Shown here: piece after piece, positions 38,148 to 49,944 of the stretch
How the letters are laid out: each line of letters opens with the position of its first letter
Position numbering within the stretch: position 1 is the first letter of the stretch
Origin: Volutella citrinella
Lineage: Eukaryota > Ascomycota > Sordariomycetes > Hypocreales > Nectriaceae
Assembly: GCA_034401135.1 (NCBI GenBank)
Contig: JAWZSP010000003.1
Span: 4,712,001 to 4,776,000 of the forward strand
Length of the DNA stretch: 64,000 nucleotides
Direction: 5' to 3'
The notes under the pieces: generated by a model
Told to the model about the DNA's origin: nothing
Seen by the model: the letters and a program-made list of their open reading frames with translations, nothing else
The model's database searches: none
Position numbers and translations under genes: made by a program

Positions 38148-41100
38148 ATGGCACACGCACCGCTGCTACGACAAAACACCGCCCCGGTATTCCAGTCCCA
38201 AACCAACGGATTCGGTGGCCCTGCGCAAAACATGAACCATGCGCCACGCGCCAGCCAACTCTCCGGCTCGACGGCCTTCGCTGGCTCATCGGCGTCACTA
38301 AACTCCCTCTCCAGCGCCGCCACCGTCATGCCCCAGAATGGCGGCCCAGTCCTCGCCACCGCTAATATCATCAATCAGAAGGCTGACGCCTCCAGATCCC
38401 TCTACCAGATCTGCATCTCCCTCAAGCAGCGCCTGACCCAGGTGCCCGGCTTTGAGCCTTACCTCGAGCAGCTCGATCCCCACGACCCCGTCGACCCGCT
38501 ATGGAATCTCCTCCGCACTGGCTACCCCCTCCTCACAATTTACAACTCATTGCGACCTGCCGAGGAGCTCCGCGTCGAAGATCCCAACGCAAATGAGGCC
38601 AAGAAGTCCAAGATTGCTATCTTCAAGTTCGTCCAGGCTTGTATGAAGGAGCTCAAGGTTCCTCCCGCTCAGAGCTTTGTGATTACGGACTTGATGGGCA
38701 ATGATACGTCGGGCTTCGTAAAGGTTTGTACCGCTGTCTCGATCTGTCGAATATACCGCTCACAGAAGACATAGGTAACCCAGGTCGTCAACTTCGTGCT
38801 TGACCTCGTAGAGCAGCAAGGATTTCTCCTCCAAGCGGAAACATTGGCAGAGGAAGATACCCCGGCGCCAGCTACCGGCTCGCAAATGAGCTACCGGGAC
38901 CACATCATCCGAGAATTGGTCGATACTGAGCGCAAATACGTCCAGGATCTAGAGAACCTCCACGGATTGAAGAACACCCTAGAAGAGAAGGGCGCCATCA
39001 CCGGAGATGTCATCCACCAGATCTTTCTCAACATCAATGCCATTCTGGATTTCCAGCGCCGTTTCCTGATCCGAGTCGAGACAACCAACTCAATGCCCGC
39101 AGATATCCAACGATGGGGAGCACCGTTTACGATGTACGAGGATGGCTTTGATATCTACCAGCCCTTTATCGCCAACCAGCGTAAGGCTGCCCAGCTTGCC
39201 AATGCAGTCTTCGACAAAATTCAACAGTCGGAGCACCCAGTCGCGACTGACTTCAACACCCTCGACGGTTTCCTGCTGAAGCCGATGCAGCGATTGGTCA
39301 AGTACCCGCTGCTTCTCAAGGTTTGTCCCACTTTGCGGCCTTTCTGAGCTGTCTGCTCACATTTGATAGGATTTGGCGAAGAAGTCCGAGGATGAAGAGG
39401 TCAAGGCCGATTTGAGTGCCGGATGCGAGGCAGCAGAGCGAGTTCTCCAAAAGGCCAATGAGGCTGTGAACCGAGATTTGCTCGACGAGGCCTTAGAAGA
39501 CCTCATCAGCCGAGTGGATGACTGGAAGAACCATAAGGTGGAACAATTCGGAAAGCTCCTTCTTCACGGAGTGTACGGTGTCATCACAGGCAAGACTGAT
39601 CAGGAGAAGGACGTATGTTTGACAGGCCCGCCGTGTACTAGGCTCTGGATGCTGACACTGTCTTTTAGTACGAGATTTACCTGTTTGAGTCGATCCTACT
39701 GTGCTGCAAGGAGATCTCTACCACCAAGAGCAAGGACAAGAAGGACAAGACACGATCGCAAGGCCCCAAGGTCCGAAACAGGCACGCCAGGCTTCAACTG
39801 AAGGGCAGAATTTTCATGACTAACGTGACTGATATTGTTTCGCTGTCGAAACCTGGTACGCACCCCAGTACCTTGGTGTGCTCGTCTTTTGCTAATCCAT
39901 TATAGGTTCCCATAGCGTCCAGATTTGGTGGAAGGGCGACCCCGGTGTTGAGAACTTTACGATCAAGTTTTTGAACGAGGAGATGATGAAAAAGTGGGCG
40001 GTTGGGCTGGAGAACCAGAGGAAGGAAAATGTGCCACGGACATCGCAGAACTCGGACTCCGCCGCCCCCGATTTTATCTGGAACCGCGACCAGGTCCACG
40101 GCCTCGAGAACCCTTACCTCCAGGAGAACGATGATGATGACGAGGACTATGGACCAGCTACAGCACCCGCCCAGTTCCCCATGCCGGGCCACTCTCATGC
40201 CGGTATGCCCAGGACGGCCTCGAGTAATAACTTGCGACAGAGAGCGGGTACCGGTGAGAGCTCCCAGTCATCTCTTGCTGGCATGGTCAGGGCCGCCCCT
40301 CCGCCGCGATTCCCTTTGCCGGCGCCCCCCGGCGCTCCCTTGAGCGTGCAAACCGCCGGCAGTCAGTCGCCCGGCGCCTGGGCTGGTGACAGCTATTTCT
40401 CCCCTGTGGCCGAATCGCCCGCTTCGTCTCGTACCAGCACCGCCAGTGGCATGTTCTCAACACCCATCTACGGCTACAAGTCTGGTACACCACAGCCTGG
40501 ATGGGAGGACAGCAACCGATACACCGCTCCAGCCATGCCTCGTGCCCCATCCCGAGATGGAAACTCCCCGAACCCTCATACCATGAACGGTCGCAACCCC
40601 CGAGGCCCGTCACTGCCTGCCATGGCCTCCAACAGCCAGGCTGCCCAGCAGCAGAGGAGCCGATCTTACAGTACTCCGGATATCAACGGCCCCGGCATGC
40701 CGCGAACCCGCCAGCCCAGCCAAGGAAACATCCCGGCGGTGCCTGGTATTCCCTCGCACCTCCACCCACATGCAAGCCACCATGATCCCAGCATCCCCAG
40801 GACCAACACCGGATCTCCGCGCAACGAACTGCCCATCCGAGCTCAGACGAACAGCCCTGGAGCCCAGCGAGAGCGCATGCACCAGCCGTCTGGCAGCATC
40901 AGCAGTACCCCGCCGGATCACTACCCCGGCCGACCCACGTACGCGCATTCTCGCCAGAACACGCCTGTTCCTGGGGCAAACCCTCTCCGAGTCGACCCGG
41001 CCATCGCCAACTCGCGCACTGTCTCACCTGCACTCGGCACTGGAACTATTGCCCCGCCGCTGACAGCACCTCTGGCGACTCCCGACATCCCACTGCCGAC

Positions 41101-41401
41101 CCAGCTCAAGGTGCGAGTCAACTGTGAGACGGGCAACTACGTGACTCTGGTGGTCGCTTTCAACATCACATTCCAGTCCCTTATCGACCGGATCGACGCC
41201 AAGCTTGCCCGCTTCACATCTAGCAGCATCGGCAAGGGCGTGCTTAAGCTGCGGTACCGCGACGAGGACGGCGATTTTGTGAGCCTGGAGAGCGATGAGG
41301 ACATCCAGATTGCGTTTATGGAGTGGCGCGAGGGCGTCAAGAACATGTACTCTGGAGGCGTGGGAGAGATAGAGCTCTTCTGCGTCGGTGACATGGCCTA
41401 G
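38148..41401 (+). CDS. cdc24: Cdc24-type guanine nucleotide exchange factor for Cdc42
   Basis: Five exons: 38148-38723, 38775-39320, 39370-39612, 39669-39855 and 39906-41401, giving 1,015 aa; introns 49-56 nt. Domains in order: a CDC24/calponin-homology-like region (about 85-205, with ADASRSLYQICISLKQRL and PLWNLLRTGYPLL); a DH domain (about 233-415, with IIRELVDTERKYVQDLENL and FLLKPMQRLVKYPLLLK); a PH domain (about 425-590, with SVQIWWKGDPG); a long Pro/Ser-rich linker; and a C-terminal PB1 domain (about 916-1011) with the acidic OPCA signature YRDEDGDFVSLESDEDI. This is the Cdc24 layout. Cdc24 loads Cdc42 with GTP at sites of polarised growth, and its PB1 domain binds Bem1 (established). 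The start is the first ATG in frame after a 1.4-kb pyrimidine-rich leader. No lesion is seen. Confidence 0.95.
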
Positions 41402-42558
41402 ACGACAAAGATTCGGACGAGGACAAGCTGACTTTCAGCGTCCCCAGCCTTTGCGCTTGATGACGTGCGCGAAGACAGCAAACACGACCAAACCACCCAA
41501 CCACCCAACCTTCTCATGAGACTAAAAAACACAACGGTGCATATTGCTCGGGATACCCCATGGATCGATCATTCTCATTTCTTCTTTTTGGGCGTATGGA
41601 AACATCATCTTGTTTACTTATTGGGCAACCCATGGACCGGAGCCTCGTTACGCTACCTTGGGAGGAATGGGAATCGCACGACTCTATATTGTTGACTGTT
41701 CATCTTTATTCATTTCTTCGGTTTCTGCTGTTCATCACTCATCATTACTTCATGGGACACGGCGCTATCGACAAGACTGGGGGCGTAACTTCATTTTTTC
41801 TGCTTCGTTTTCATCTAGTTTTGAACCATCCTTCCTTCCCCCTCCACTTCCTTTGTCGTCCTATTCCTCTATGTCACCTTTCTTCTTCTTCGTGCTCACA
41901 CATGACCTTCTCTCACATTTTGATGCTGGGGCGGGGCTTTGGGGGTTGTAGACGAGCGGAATATTCGGTCAAGGACGTGCATCGATAGTTAGAGCCGAGG
42001 CGGGGCGCCAACGTCAGGAGTGGCGAGAAGGCAATGGAAGGAATCGTCTTGCAGATAGTTAGACAAATGCAAGAGTTCTACTGAAATTGTGTAATTTTCC
42101 TGTCGTGTTGAAGAGAGAACATCAACAGGCGAGTCTCATCAACGTCCTCAATCTATCGATGAATTGAGCTTTGGGCCGCCAAGACTGGGTACTGGTGGCA
42201 TTGGCTAACGTTATAGCGAGCTCCTCATTGTAATCATCCAAAGAGCCATTTTAACATCGTTGATATTGTACAGGGATAATGTACATTTTGAGTCTTTGTT
42301 TCGCCGCCCCAGGCGAGCCTTGTTGTACAGTGTCCCATCAGATGGCAGCGACCAACGCCCGAGATTTCGCTGCTCTGCCACCAATTGTTGTAGGGAAATA
42401 TCATCCGTCTACCCAAGCTTGTCTGTGTACCAATCGTTCTTCTCACGCCACTGCTCCGTCGTATCCATTGGTATTGTGATGCGCCCTGCCCCAGCACCAG
42501 GCATCCAGCCTATCTCTACATCGTACACGCATTTTCCCTGGTCTTGCCGTCCCCGGAT
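41402..42558. other. 3'-to-3' intergenic region between cdc24 and mrp10
   Basis: 1.16 kb of AT-rich, T-rich sequence between two converging stop codons, consistent with opposed 3' UTRs. No supported gene. Confidence 0.55.
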
Positions 42559-42986
42559 TTACTTTTGCTTTCGGGGACTCGTCATGAACTTTTGCATACG
42601 CGATAGGTGGTAGTTGATGGTGTTGGTAGGCGCAGGAGGAGCAGGGGGACCGTCCATGCACTTGCGAAGCGCGCTCTCGACAGCGGCGCAGCCCGAGGCG
42701 TTGTAACCGGCAGAGGCCCAGCAAGCTGTTGGAAAAAGGGTTAGCACGAGCGAGTCACAGAGGTTTGGCGAGGTTGCTGATGAGCAAGGGCAGGGAGGGA
42801 CCAGCGGCTGAGGCCAGTCCAATTGCGTGATTTGCAACGCCCAATCTTGGCGAGAAGAGAGGATAATGACATACCGAGAACGGTCGACATGATGGCAATG
42901 CACGGATTCTCGACCTGGCGCTTGGGGTTGTGCACGCGCAGCGTCTTGAGGGGAGGTAGGCGAATCGGCTTATGGCGACCGGTCAT
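42559..42986 (-). CDS. mrp10: Mitochondrial small-subunit ribosomal protein Mrp10 (mS37), twin CX9C
   Basis: Exons 42986-42875 and 42725-42559 (minus), 92 aa. The 149-nt intron has donor GTATGT, branch GCTAACC and acceptor CAACAG. The N-terminus is basic (MTGRHKPIRLPPLKTLRV). Two CX9C motifs follow: Cys29 to Cys39 within NPCIAIMSTVLACW, and GCAAVESALRKC. This twin CX9C arrangement and the CIAIMSTVLACWA block identify Mrp10. It is a component of the mitochondrial small ribosomal subunit, and its cysteines form disulfides through the Mia40 pathway (family knowledge). Length is normal. A palindromic TCACGTGA lies about 200 bp upstream of the start. Confidence 0.92.
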
Positions 42987-44052
42987 GCTGGGCGACGGGA
43001 CGGTGGCGGTACAAAACGGCGATTCTGGCGAGCGAGCGAGGTCAAAGGAAGGCAATTGGTGCCTTCCAGTGGTGTCAGGGCGAGAGCTGTCGTGTGTGAG
43101 GAGTCGTGGTTAGCCGCCAGCCAAGCAAGCACTCGGATGTTGGACATGTCGCGATGCCAAAAAGTTGGGTGCCAGGTTCGGATGATGGTCACGTGAGCCA
43201 GACGGTGGTGACTAAGCATGAATTTCGATTTCATTGGCTGCACCTTGAAGCACCGGCAATCCATGATCAGGAAGGACCGCTTCATCGCTCCCTATCATAG
43301 TATTGTTATTCACGCCGCTGTAGAACTGCCCGTCAGACAGCAAGCCGATGGGTTGTCGTCAGTTCCGGCCAGACTAATCAAGGAAGAGTCCTCGAACCCC
43401 TGTAGTGCCGATATCCTCCACGCCTGGGGTAGGGGATAAGAATGCCTTAGCTAGGAATCGCACTCTACCTATTGGCCGCATCGGAGGAAAAAGGACGATG
43501 GGAAGTGCTACTAAAAGACCAAGCCGTGCGACACCAGAAGCTCCAAGGCCTTTGTGAGGCTCCTGCCAATCATCCCCCCAGGGCAGCAGAGCAGCCACAG
43601 CTTGGCCCCGGGGACAACGAATGATGCATGTAACAAGGAAATTAGGCAAACGTCTTCTTCCCGCGCACAAACAAGAGCGAACCTTTAAGGATGTATCTCC
43701 ACCAGTTTGGATGCTCGCGATGCACTGATGATTTCGTGTATTGAACAAAAAGACTAATACTAGGGTCATCTCAGCCGATTGTAAGAGATCTGTAACGACT
43801 TGGCACGTCCAATGGACAAGCGGACGAATGCTCAAAGGCGCCCCTTGCTGCTTTGCGGCAGACCATTTCTTTCATCGCTTACCTACTTAAGGTAAGGCGT
43901 ACGTAACATTACCACGCATAATGTGGACATAAAGTGGCATCGTTTCTCGATAGGTCCCGGGGAAGACTCTGCCATTACCTACTATCACTGGGACACTATC
44001 TCCATTGCTAACTGCACTACCCACTACTCCCGACTTTCTGTTACTAGTGACG
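42987..44052. other. Upstream region of mrp10 and of the 44053 gene
   Basis: 1.07 kb between two divergent start codons. It contains the TCACGTGA octamer at 43189-43196 and otherwise no coding signal. Confidence 0.55.
43189..43196. promoter_or_regulatory. TCACGTGA palindromic bHLH-type site
   Basis: A perfect TCACGTGA octamer 203 bp upstream of the mrp10 ATG. This extended E-box is the preferred site of Cbf1-like bHLH factors in ascomycetes (established). Its role in mrp10 expression is inferred from position. Confidence 0.5.
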
Positions 44053-44775
44053 ATGCCATATTACTTTCACGAAAAGATAGTGTCACTCGCGCCCACGGAG
44101 GGACAATTGTCGGACCAGACACTACAGGCCGAGGTGGAAAAAACTTGGGACCGAGGGCTGAAAGACGCAATAGCGACCGTGGACGAGGTATGCACCTTGA
44201 GGCAGATTGAATGCACCGTTATGGTGAGGATGGACATTTTCCTGCGCAAGAATTATCATCTTGCCGAGAACATTGTTATTGCCGTGAACAGGAGCCAGCA
44301 GAGCGGGGTGAGAGATGTCCTAGATGCCTTGGCTGGTGACCACAGGTCAGTACTACCGCCCCGTCTTACTGGTGCCTGTCCGCCGCTGCTAATCTGGGAC
44401 GACAAAAGGATATATTGTCCTGAATATTACGACGGCCAGGAGATTGCCAGGATTTTCATTCAAGTCGCTGGCAACGAGGTTCGGGCTGTGGATGTCCTCG
44501 GCATCAGGCACGAGGACATTGAAGACATCTCAACTCTGGATCCAGAGTTTCAGAATATGACCAAGTACTTGAAGTGCCAGGGTCTGGATCCTGCTCAAAA
44601 GTGCGAGCCCTGTCTGATGAAAGTTGGGCCCCTTGTACCGTTTTGCCCTGGCCTACACCGCACGAGTAGAGATGTCAGGTCTTACCTACATTTTCTTGAG
44701 CTCAGCGCTATGTGGCCGTATTTGGTCACGGAATATTCGGATGGTCTTTGTCGGAACTGGAAGTGCAGACTTTAG
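44053..44775 (+). CDS. Orphan protein of unknown function
   Basis: Single open frame, 240 aa, from ATG at 44053 (MPYYFHEKIVSLAP). The frame is open another 16 codons upstream but without an ATG. The composition is balanced and protein-like, with alternating hydrophobic segments (ECTVMVRMDIFLRKNYHLAE, EIARIFIQVAGNEVRAVDVL). Ten of its eleven cysteines lie after residue 100, including a CQGLDPAQKCEPC cluster. No signal peptide or membrane segment is evident, and I recognise no domain. Length and composition favour a real, lineage-restricted gene over a chance frame, but this rests on appearance only. Confidence 0.5.
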   Translation: MPYYFHEKIVSLAPTEGQLSDQTLQAEVEKTWDRGLKDAIATVDEVCTLRQIECTVMVRMDIFLRKNYHLAENIVIAVNRSQQSGVRDVLDALAGDHRSVLPPRLTGACPPLLIWDDKRIYCPEYYDGQEIARIFIQVAGNEVRAVDVLGIRHEDIEDISTLDPEFQNMTKYLKCQGLDPAQKCEPCLMKVGPLVPFCPGLHRTSRDVRSYLHFLELSAMWPYLVTEYSDGLCRNWKCRL

Positions 44776-46436
44776 GGGAAATTTTATAGACTAACGAATA
44801 GCCTGATAAGCAGACGCAGGAGGACTTCCCCTGGTCATTGGTCTACATGATGGATTCAATTCTGGTCCTAGGAGTGAGACGAGGAGCGACGGCAGTAGGA
44901 AAGGTCTTGCTGGTCGGGTGGCTGGAGACTGATTTATTTTCTTACAGTCAGATTCTCTTTAACAGGTAGCGTCATTGTGGCCTGTTGAACTTTTAACTTC
45001 AAACCTCGCCGCCCCTCGATGCCCATGGAATGTCTCTTATACGAGGCGTACGTGTGCGGGGAGCCTCTGCCAAGTAGTGTGGTGTCGGCCAAGTTCTAAA
45101 TGCCTTGCGCTTGAAGCCACTAAGAACACAACTGATCCAATATATTGTTCGACCTGTTGAGGTTTGTCCATTCTGCTCACTTGTAAACCATCAGAGGGCT
45201 CGATCAATATGACACACGCTATTCTTAGGCTGCTGCCCTGTCAGTGAGGTCCCCTTCGCAGGTGCTAGCTCCGAATAGGACTCTTCAGTGGGGTCGCAGG
45301 ATGCGGAGAGCAACTCTGGTCGCTGGGGCACCGCCACAAAACCCATTACAACGCCACCTACCCGGAGCTGACGCAAGGCCCTAAGCCCCCCCCGGCCCTG
45401 TCAGCCCAGCGGAGGTTACGGAGTCCTAGCGGTGTACTGTGGTTGGCTGGGCTCCTCGATGAATGCTCGATACCTCCCGTCTGTTCCATTCGGTCTGGGG
45501 ATGACGACTCTACGTCGTTCTGTGGTCCGATCCAACGCATATTCGTTTGCTGCACGAGGCAGTCCATCACCAGAGCAGAATGCAAATGCTCTGCCAAAGC
45601 ACTGCCTCCGGACTATCCATCGATTTTGTGATCGGCTGTGGGTGCCCGGTGCTGCATGACCTCAGGATCCCTGTATAGCCACCGTCACGGCCTTGGCGCC
45701 GGATGGCAACGTCGATCCTCAGCATCTCATCTACAACTGTGCTTTGATACCCATGTGAAGTGATTAACAGGATAGGGCAGGCCCGAAATAAATTCCTATG
45801 ATGCACTGCACTGCACTGTGTAATAGCAGTGACGGAGAACAGTGCCCGGGTCTGCCGGGTTCCGAGCCTTCTCCCTCCACGCACTCCCTCGCCCCGGCGG
45901 ATACTCCATCTGGCAACTGGCAAGTCGAGCCCATGGAAAGTTACTGGTGCACTGCCAGAGGGCCTTGCTTCGCCCCGTCGAGCATCATCCATGCCAATCT
46001 GCTGTGTCGTTGCCGTCTAGAGTGCATGATTGGGCCCTGTCGCCCAAATCCCACACATGCCCAGTCTCCATGTCTCCCGTATCCTTGTAGGAATGAGGAA
46101 AGCCAAGACAAACGACGGCCCACGCCAGTGCCACGAGGCGCAATCAATTGAGTTGGAGCCGTTGGCTGTGTTGATCAGGGCTGCGTCGAATAAATAACCC
46201 CCATACGGATTCTTGCTCATGCTCTCCCGCTCTTGCCACGCACCCCCCCCTATATTAACCTTCCCGCCCTCATTCTTGCTTCCCAACCTTGCCCAGTACA
46301 ATATTCCTTCTGCCTCCCTATTTATTGTCTCCCAACAGTAGTCTCTGCGTACTTAACTCGTACATCTATCTCAGCAGCAAACTTGAATCACCTACCAACA
46401 GCACTGCCTGATCCAGATATCACGACAGCGGCAGCC
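44776..46436. other. Intergenic region upstream of the LITAF gene
   Basis: 1.66 kb between two plus-strand genes. The last 150 bp before the ATG at 46437 is CT-rich and leader-like. No supported gene. Confidence 0.5.
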
Positions 46437-47079
46437 ATGGAGAAGCCAAGTACGTGTTTGCATCACCTCCATCCATAAGCTTGCTCCTCCGCGTGCTGAC
46501 ACACACTGCAGCCCCCGTTCCTCCTCAGGACCAGTCTTCCCAGTTTCACGATCCCAACGCTCCTCCCAACGCTCCTCCCGGCGCACCTCCTCCCACCTAT
46601 GACGGACAAGGCACTTCCTCCAGCCAGCCCGGTGGTTTTCCCGCCGATAGGTCTGTCCCCGTGCAAAACGGGCCACCATTCCCGCAGGCGAACCTCATCA
46701 GCATCCCCGTTGCCAACCTCCAGGTTCAGAGCTCACCCGTCATCTGCCCCCGTTGTGGTGTGCGGGAGATGACGACTACCCACTTCGAGCCAGGTGGCTA
46801 TACGCAGTAAGTTTGAAGCGAACTCGACTCATCTTTAATTTGACAGTTGACTGACATGCGCAGTGCCGCCGCCGCCATCGTGTGCTTCTTAACCTGCCTA
46901 GGATGTATCCCATACTGCATCAGTGGCCTCAAAGATGTGCTGCACAAGTGCGGACACGTAAGAAACACTCGGCGAATTCCCATCCACTCGAAAACCCAAG
47001 CTAACAATAGCAGTGCGGGATCCCTCTTGCGCGATACCACCGAAGCGGACGCACCGAAGTCCTTTGCTACACAAAGTAG
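46437..47079 (+). CDS. LITAF-domain zinc-binding membrane-associated protein
   Basis: Four exons: 46437-46449, 46512-46806, 46864-46957 and 47014-47079, giving 155 aa. The first exon is only 13 nt (MEKP plus one base). The N-terminal half is Pro/Gln-rich with NAPPGAPPPTY, a PPxY-type motif that can bind WW domains of Nedd4/Rsp5 ligases (family knowledge). The LITAF domain follows: a first knuckle CPRCG, a hydrophobic amphipathic segment (AAAAIVCFLTCLGCIPYCI) that inserts into membranes in this family, and a second knuckle CGHCG split across the last intron, ending LARYHRSGRTEVLCYTK. LITAF proteins sit on the cytosolic face of late endosomes or plasma membrane. Introns have good donors; the last has a CTAAC branch. 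Confidence 0.9.
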
Positions 47080-47728
47080 TGGGGATTCTTGGATGCTCAA
47101 GGCCAACATATCGTACGCCTTGATTGATGGGCAGCATGGGCTTTGTGGATATGCCTTTTGCTTTTGCTTTTAGTGATACCTTGCACGCAGAGTGGTGCTC
47201 TCCTTCGAATTAGCCAATATCAAGAACTTTTACTTGCTGCCAGAAAACGGAACGATGCCAATTAGGCTCTGCTGTTGACAAACTCAAAAGAGTAAGCAGG
47301 GAACCGTCGAGAATGGTTTCGGAATCCCGACAGTGTTTCTCCTGGCAGCTGCCAGGAGACCTCTTTGGCCAGCGGGCTCCAAAGGTTCCCGTGAGTTTTT
47401 CAGTCAATTCACAATACCGAACTCAAAAAATCTCGGAATTCATGGGCTACAAAAAGGAGGACGAGCGGCGAGACAATTCTCTTGAAATCAATGGCCCCAA
47501 GCATTTCGGCCATCAATAGATTGATCCAAACAGCATCGGCCACACTCCCACCCTTACTGTTTCAATAATCCCAAGACTTTGACAAAGAGACTACCTAACA
47601 ATTTGATAACAAAAACTACACACGCGAACCTGCCTCCTTGACCAGCGAAACGCCACGACGCCAGAACTACAGGACCAAACTACAAAGAAATAACGGCCGA
47701 CAGCGACTGACCCGCCCGTGAGTGAAAC
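47080..47728. other. Intergenic region downstream of the LITAF gene
   Basis: 650 bp with no supported gene. The 3' half is A-rich and may be the leader of the small open frames starting at 47729. Confidence 0.45.
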
Positions 47729-48039
47729 ATGGCCATCGAACTCGAAAGAATGGAACGGAGCGCCATAGACGACGCTCCAACTGTCATCGGCAGCGACACA
47801 GATGTCGAGGGCCAACTACTTGAAGTTGCGGCCGACACAGATGTTGAGCGCCAGGAGGCTGACAAGCTGGATTGTGGGATCCTTCCAAGAGCGCGTGGCA
47901 GGCAGCATTGATGACGGTATTTTTATTGATTGTGTTGGCTTTCATGATTGCCATCTTCGGCCTCGTGGTGCTAGGCGGCGTGGTGCTGCTCAAGGACGCG
48001 TGGATTTGGGTGATTAAGGGTTTGCTCCGCACAGAGTAG
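47729..48039 (+). CDS. Possible small single-pass membrane protein, in two overlapping frames
   Basis: ATG at 47729 in a good context (AAACATGGCC) opens a 60-codon acidic frame with an imperfect internal repeat (SDTDVEGQLLEVAADTDVE). Its TGA (47909-47911) overlaps an ATG (47911-47913) of a second frame that encodes 42 aa with one clear membrane segment (about 3-28: VFLLIVLAFMIAIFGLVVLG) and a short basic end. The second frame is open upstream to about 47860. The two parts make sense as one acidic-head, single-span protein joined by a poor-consensus intron (for example 47 nt with GTTGAG donor and a GCTGAC branch), by a sequencing or real indel, or by reinitiation. The membrane segment is evident; the gene structure is uncertain. 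Confidence 0.4.
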
Positions 48040-48298
48040 GAGAGCGGTTAGAGGTGCAGTGTGCAAAGAGGCCCGGACGAGTTGAGCGTCAGCCTTGGCA
48101 GATATCAACTTCAATGATACAGCTTGATGACTGACAAATGGTATCTACATAACTTTTCATTGTCTTTATTCGACCGTGTTATGACATGCCAGCTCTAGTT
48201 TACCAGCAAGAACGCCGTTTGCAGACACCCAACGACGCCCAAGACCGACTCTACCACCGTGCTACATTGTGCGAGTTCCTAAACAATTCCAACACCGT

Positions 48299-49944
48299 CT
48301 ATCCCACAACGTCAAACTTTTCATCCACATCCATGTCGTCATTGGCGGGGGCAGGCGGACGCGGGTTCGAGATGGTTGCCCAGCCGCTCTTGACGGGTAC
48401 CTTGGGAGGCGCCTTCGTGGTTGCCTTGAGGGGTGCATTCGTGGGCACAGGAACTGGCTTCTTGGGGGGCTCCTCCTCCTGGACCGCTTCTTCGCCGTCC
48501 TCTTCCTCTTCCTCCTCGGCAGCCTCTTCGCCCTCTTCGCCTTCTTCACCCTCCTCCCCATCTTCATTGTCGTCGTCATCATCATCATCAGAATCGTCGT
48601 CATCGTCACTCGATCCGGATCCCTCGCTTTCGCCGTCACTTCCAGGGTCGTAGTCCTCTTCGTCCTCATCCTCGTCGTCCTGTAGCTGCTGCTCCAGATC
48701 GAGCTCCGCCCGCGCCAGCTCCGACAGCCCACCGGTAGGGGCCTCGGCAGCAGCTGCCTCACCCTCGGCGCCGTCGCCGCCCTTCTTGGCCCTGTTCTCA
48801 GCAAGCTCTAGCTTGGCCTTCCGCTGCTCTGCCATGCTGCGGTCCTGCAGGCGGTTGCGCTTGATGTACTCGTCGATGCCGCCAAAGTCCTCCTGGTCCA
48901 GCATAGAGAACTCCAGCTCTTCCACGGCGTCTCCCTCGCCAGCGAACACCTCGACGGCAATGTTGAATGTCCGCTGCAGAATGTTGGTGTAGCTCGTAGA
49001 AGAGATACGGTTCAGGGGAATAAACATGAGCGGCTTCTTGAAGCCCCAGAAGATGCCATTCTCGAGGAAGAACAGGTAGCCGTCCTTGGAGCCTCGGAAG
49101 GCCTTGACATGCACAGCCTTCTCGTTAGGTCGATGGGGCTGTCGAACCATGCTGTGGAACTTGTTGGGGTCAGCCGAGACGATTTCGACGCCGTTCCCGG
49201 TCGACTTGAAGTATCGGTTGAACGCCCAGTGGAAGAGCGACTTGTATGTGTCAGACACGGCTGCCGCAGTGCTCGACTCTTGGCCTGTCACGGTCCCTTG
49301 CTTGGGCGGCGTTGCAGGCACAGTGAAGACGAGGGGCTCTGCCGTCACCGGGTCTGTCTTGGATGGCAAGCAAGTGCCTCGAGGAAACAGGATGTAGTTG
49401 TGTTGCACTTGCGTCTTCTCCGGGATGGGGAGGTAGAAGGCGTGCTCTTGTCAAAGTTAGTGGTCTGACCAACAATTGGGAGGCCTAGAGAACCATACCA
49501 ATATCCTGCCACGCATAGGTTATGGCCGGAATGGGAGCGGTGGTGCCCGGGGCTCGAGCATAGAAATAGTTGGCCGTGAAGCATAGTTCAAACTTCTTCC
49601 TCTGGGGTACCGACACGGAGATCTCCTTGATCTCGAGTAGCACAGCCTCGTCTGCCGCACTTGTGATGGGTTTGGCGCTGTGGTTTCCGTTGGTCTGCTC
49701 GACGTCGACCCGTCGCTTCTTGTGCGCGGGCTCGCCGCTGCCGTGGAGTCGGTCGTATACGTGGTTGGCTATTTCATTGAAGAGGGCGACCCTGCCGGGG
49801 GTATCTGCCACCACGGTGAGCTACTGCCAGCACAAGGCACTCAGGGGAGGTTTGTTTACCAGCGGCTCTCTTGATGCCGTCGAGGATGTCGGGCCTGGCC
49901 TCGAAGACCAGACCCAATTTTTGGGCGTCAAGCGCGGCGCTCAT
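48299..49944 (-). CDS. rtt106: Histone chaperone Rtt106
   Basis: Exons 49944-49860, 49804-49499 and 49446-48299 (minus), 512 aa; introns 55 and 52 nt, the second with an ACTAAC branch. The start is ATG in [21 protein letters not shown]. Two tandem PH-like folds occupy about 70-340: the first contains [19 protein letters not shown], the second [30 protein letters not shown] and [27 protein letters not shown]. These are the Rtt106 hallmarks. The C-terminal 170 residues are extremely acidic (Asp/Glu/Gly/Ser runs), as in other fungal Rtt106 proteins. Rtt106 binds H3-H4, preferring H3K56ac, and deposits them after replication and at silent regions (established). No lesion is seen. Confidence 0.93.
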
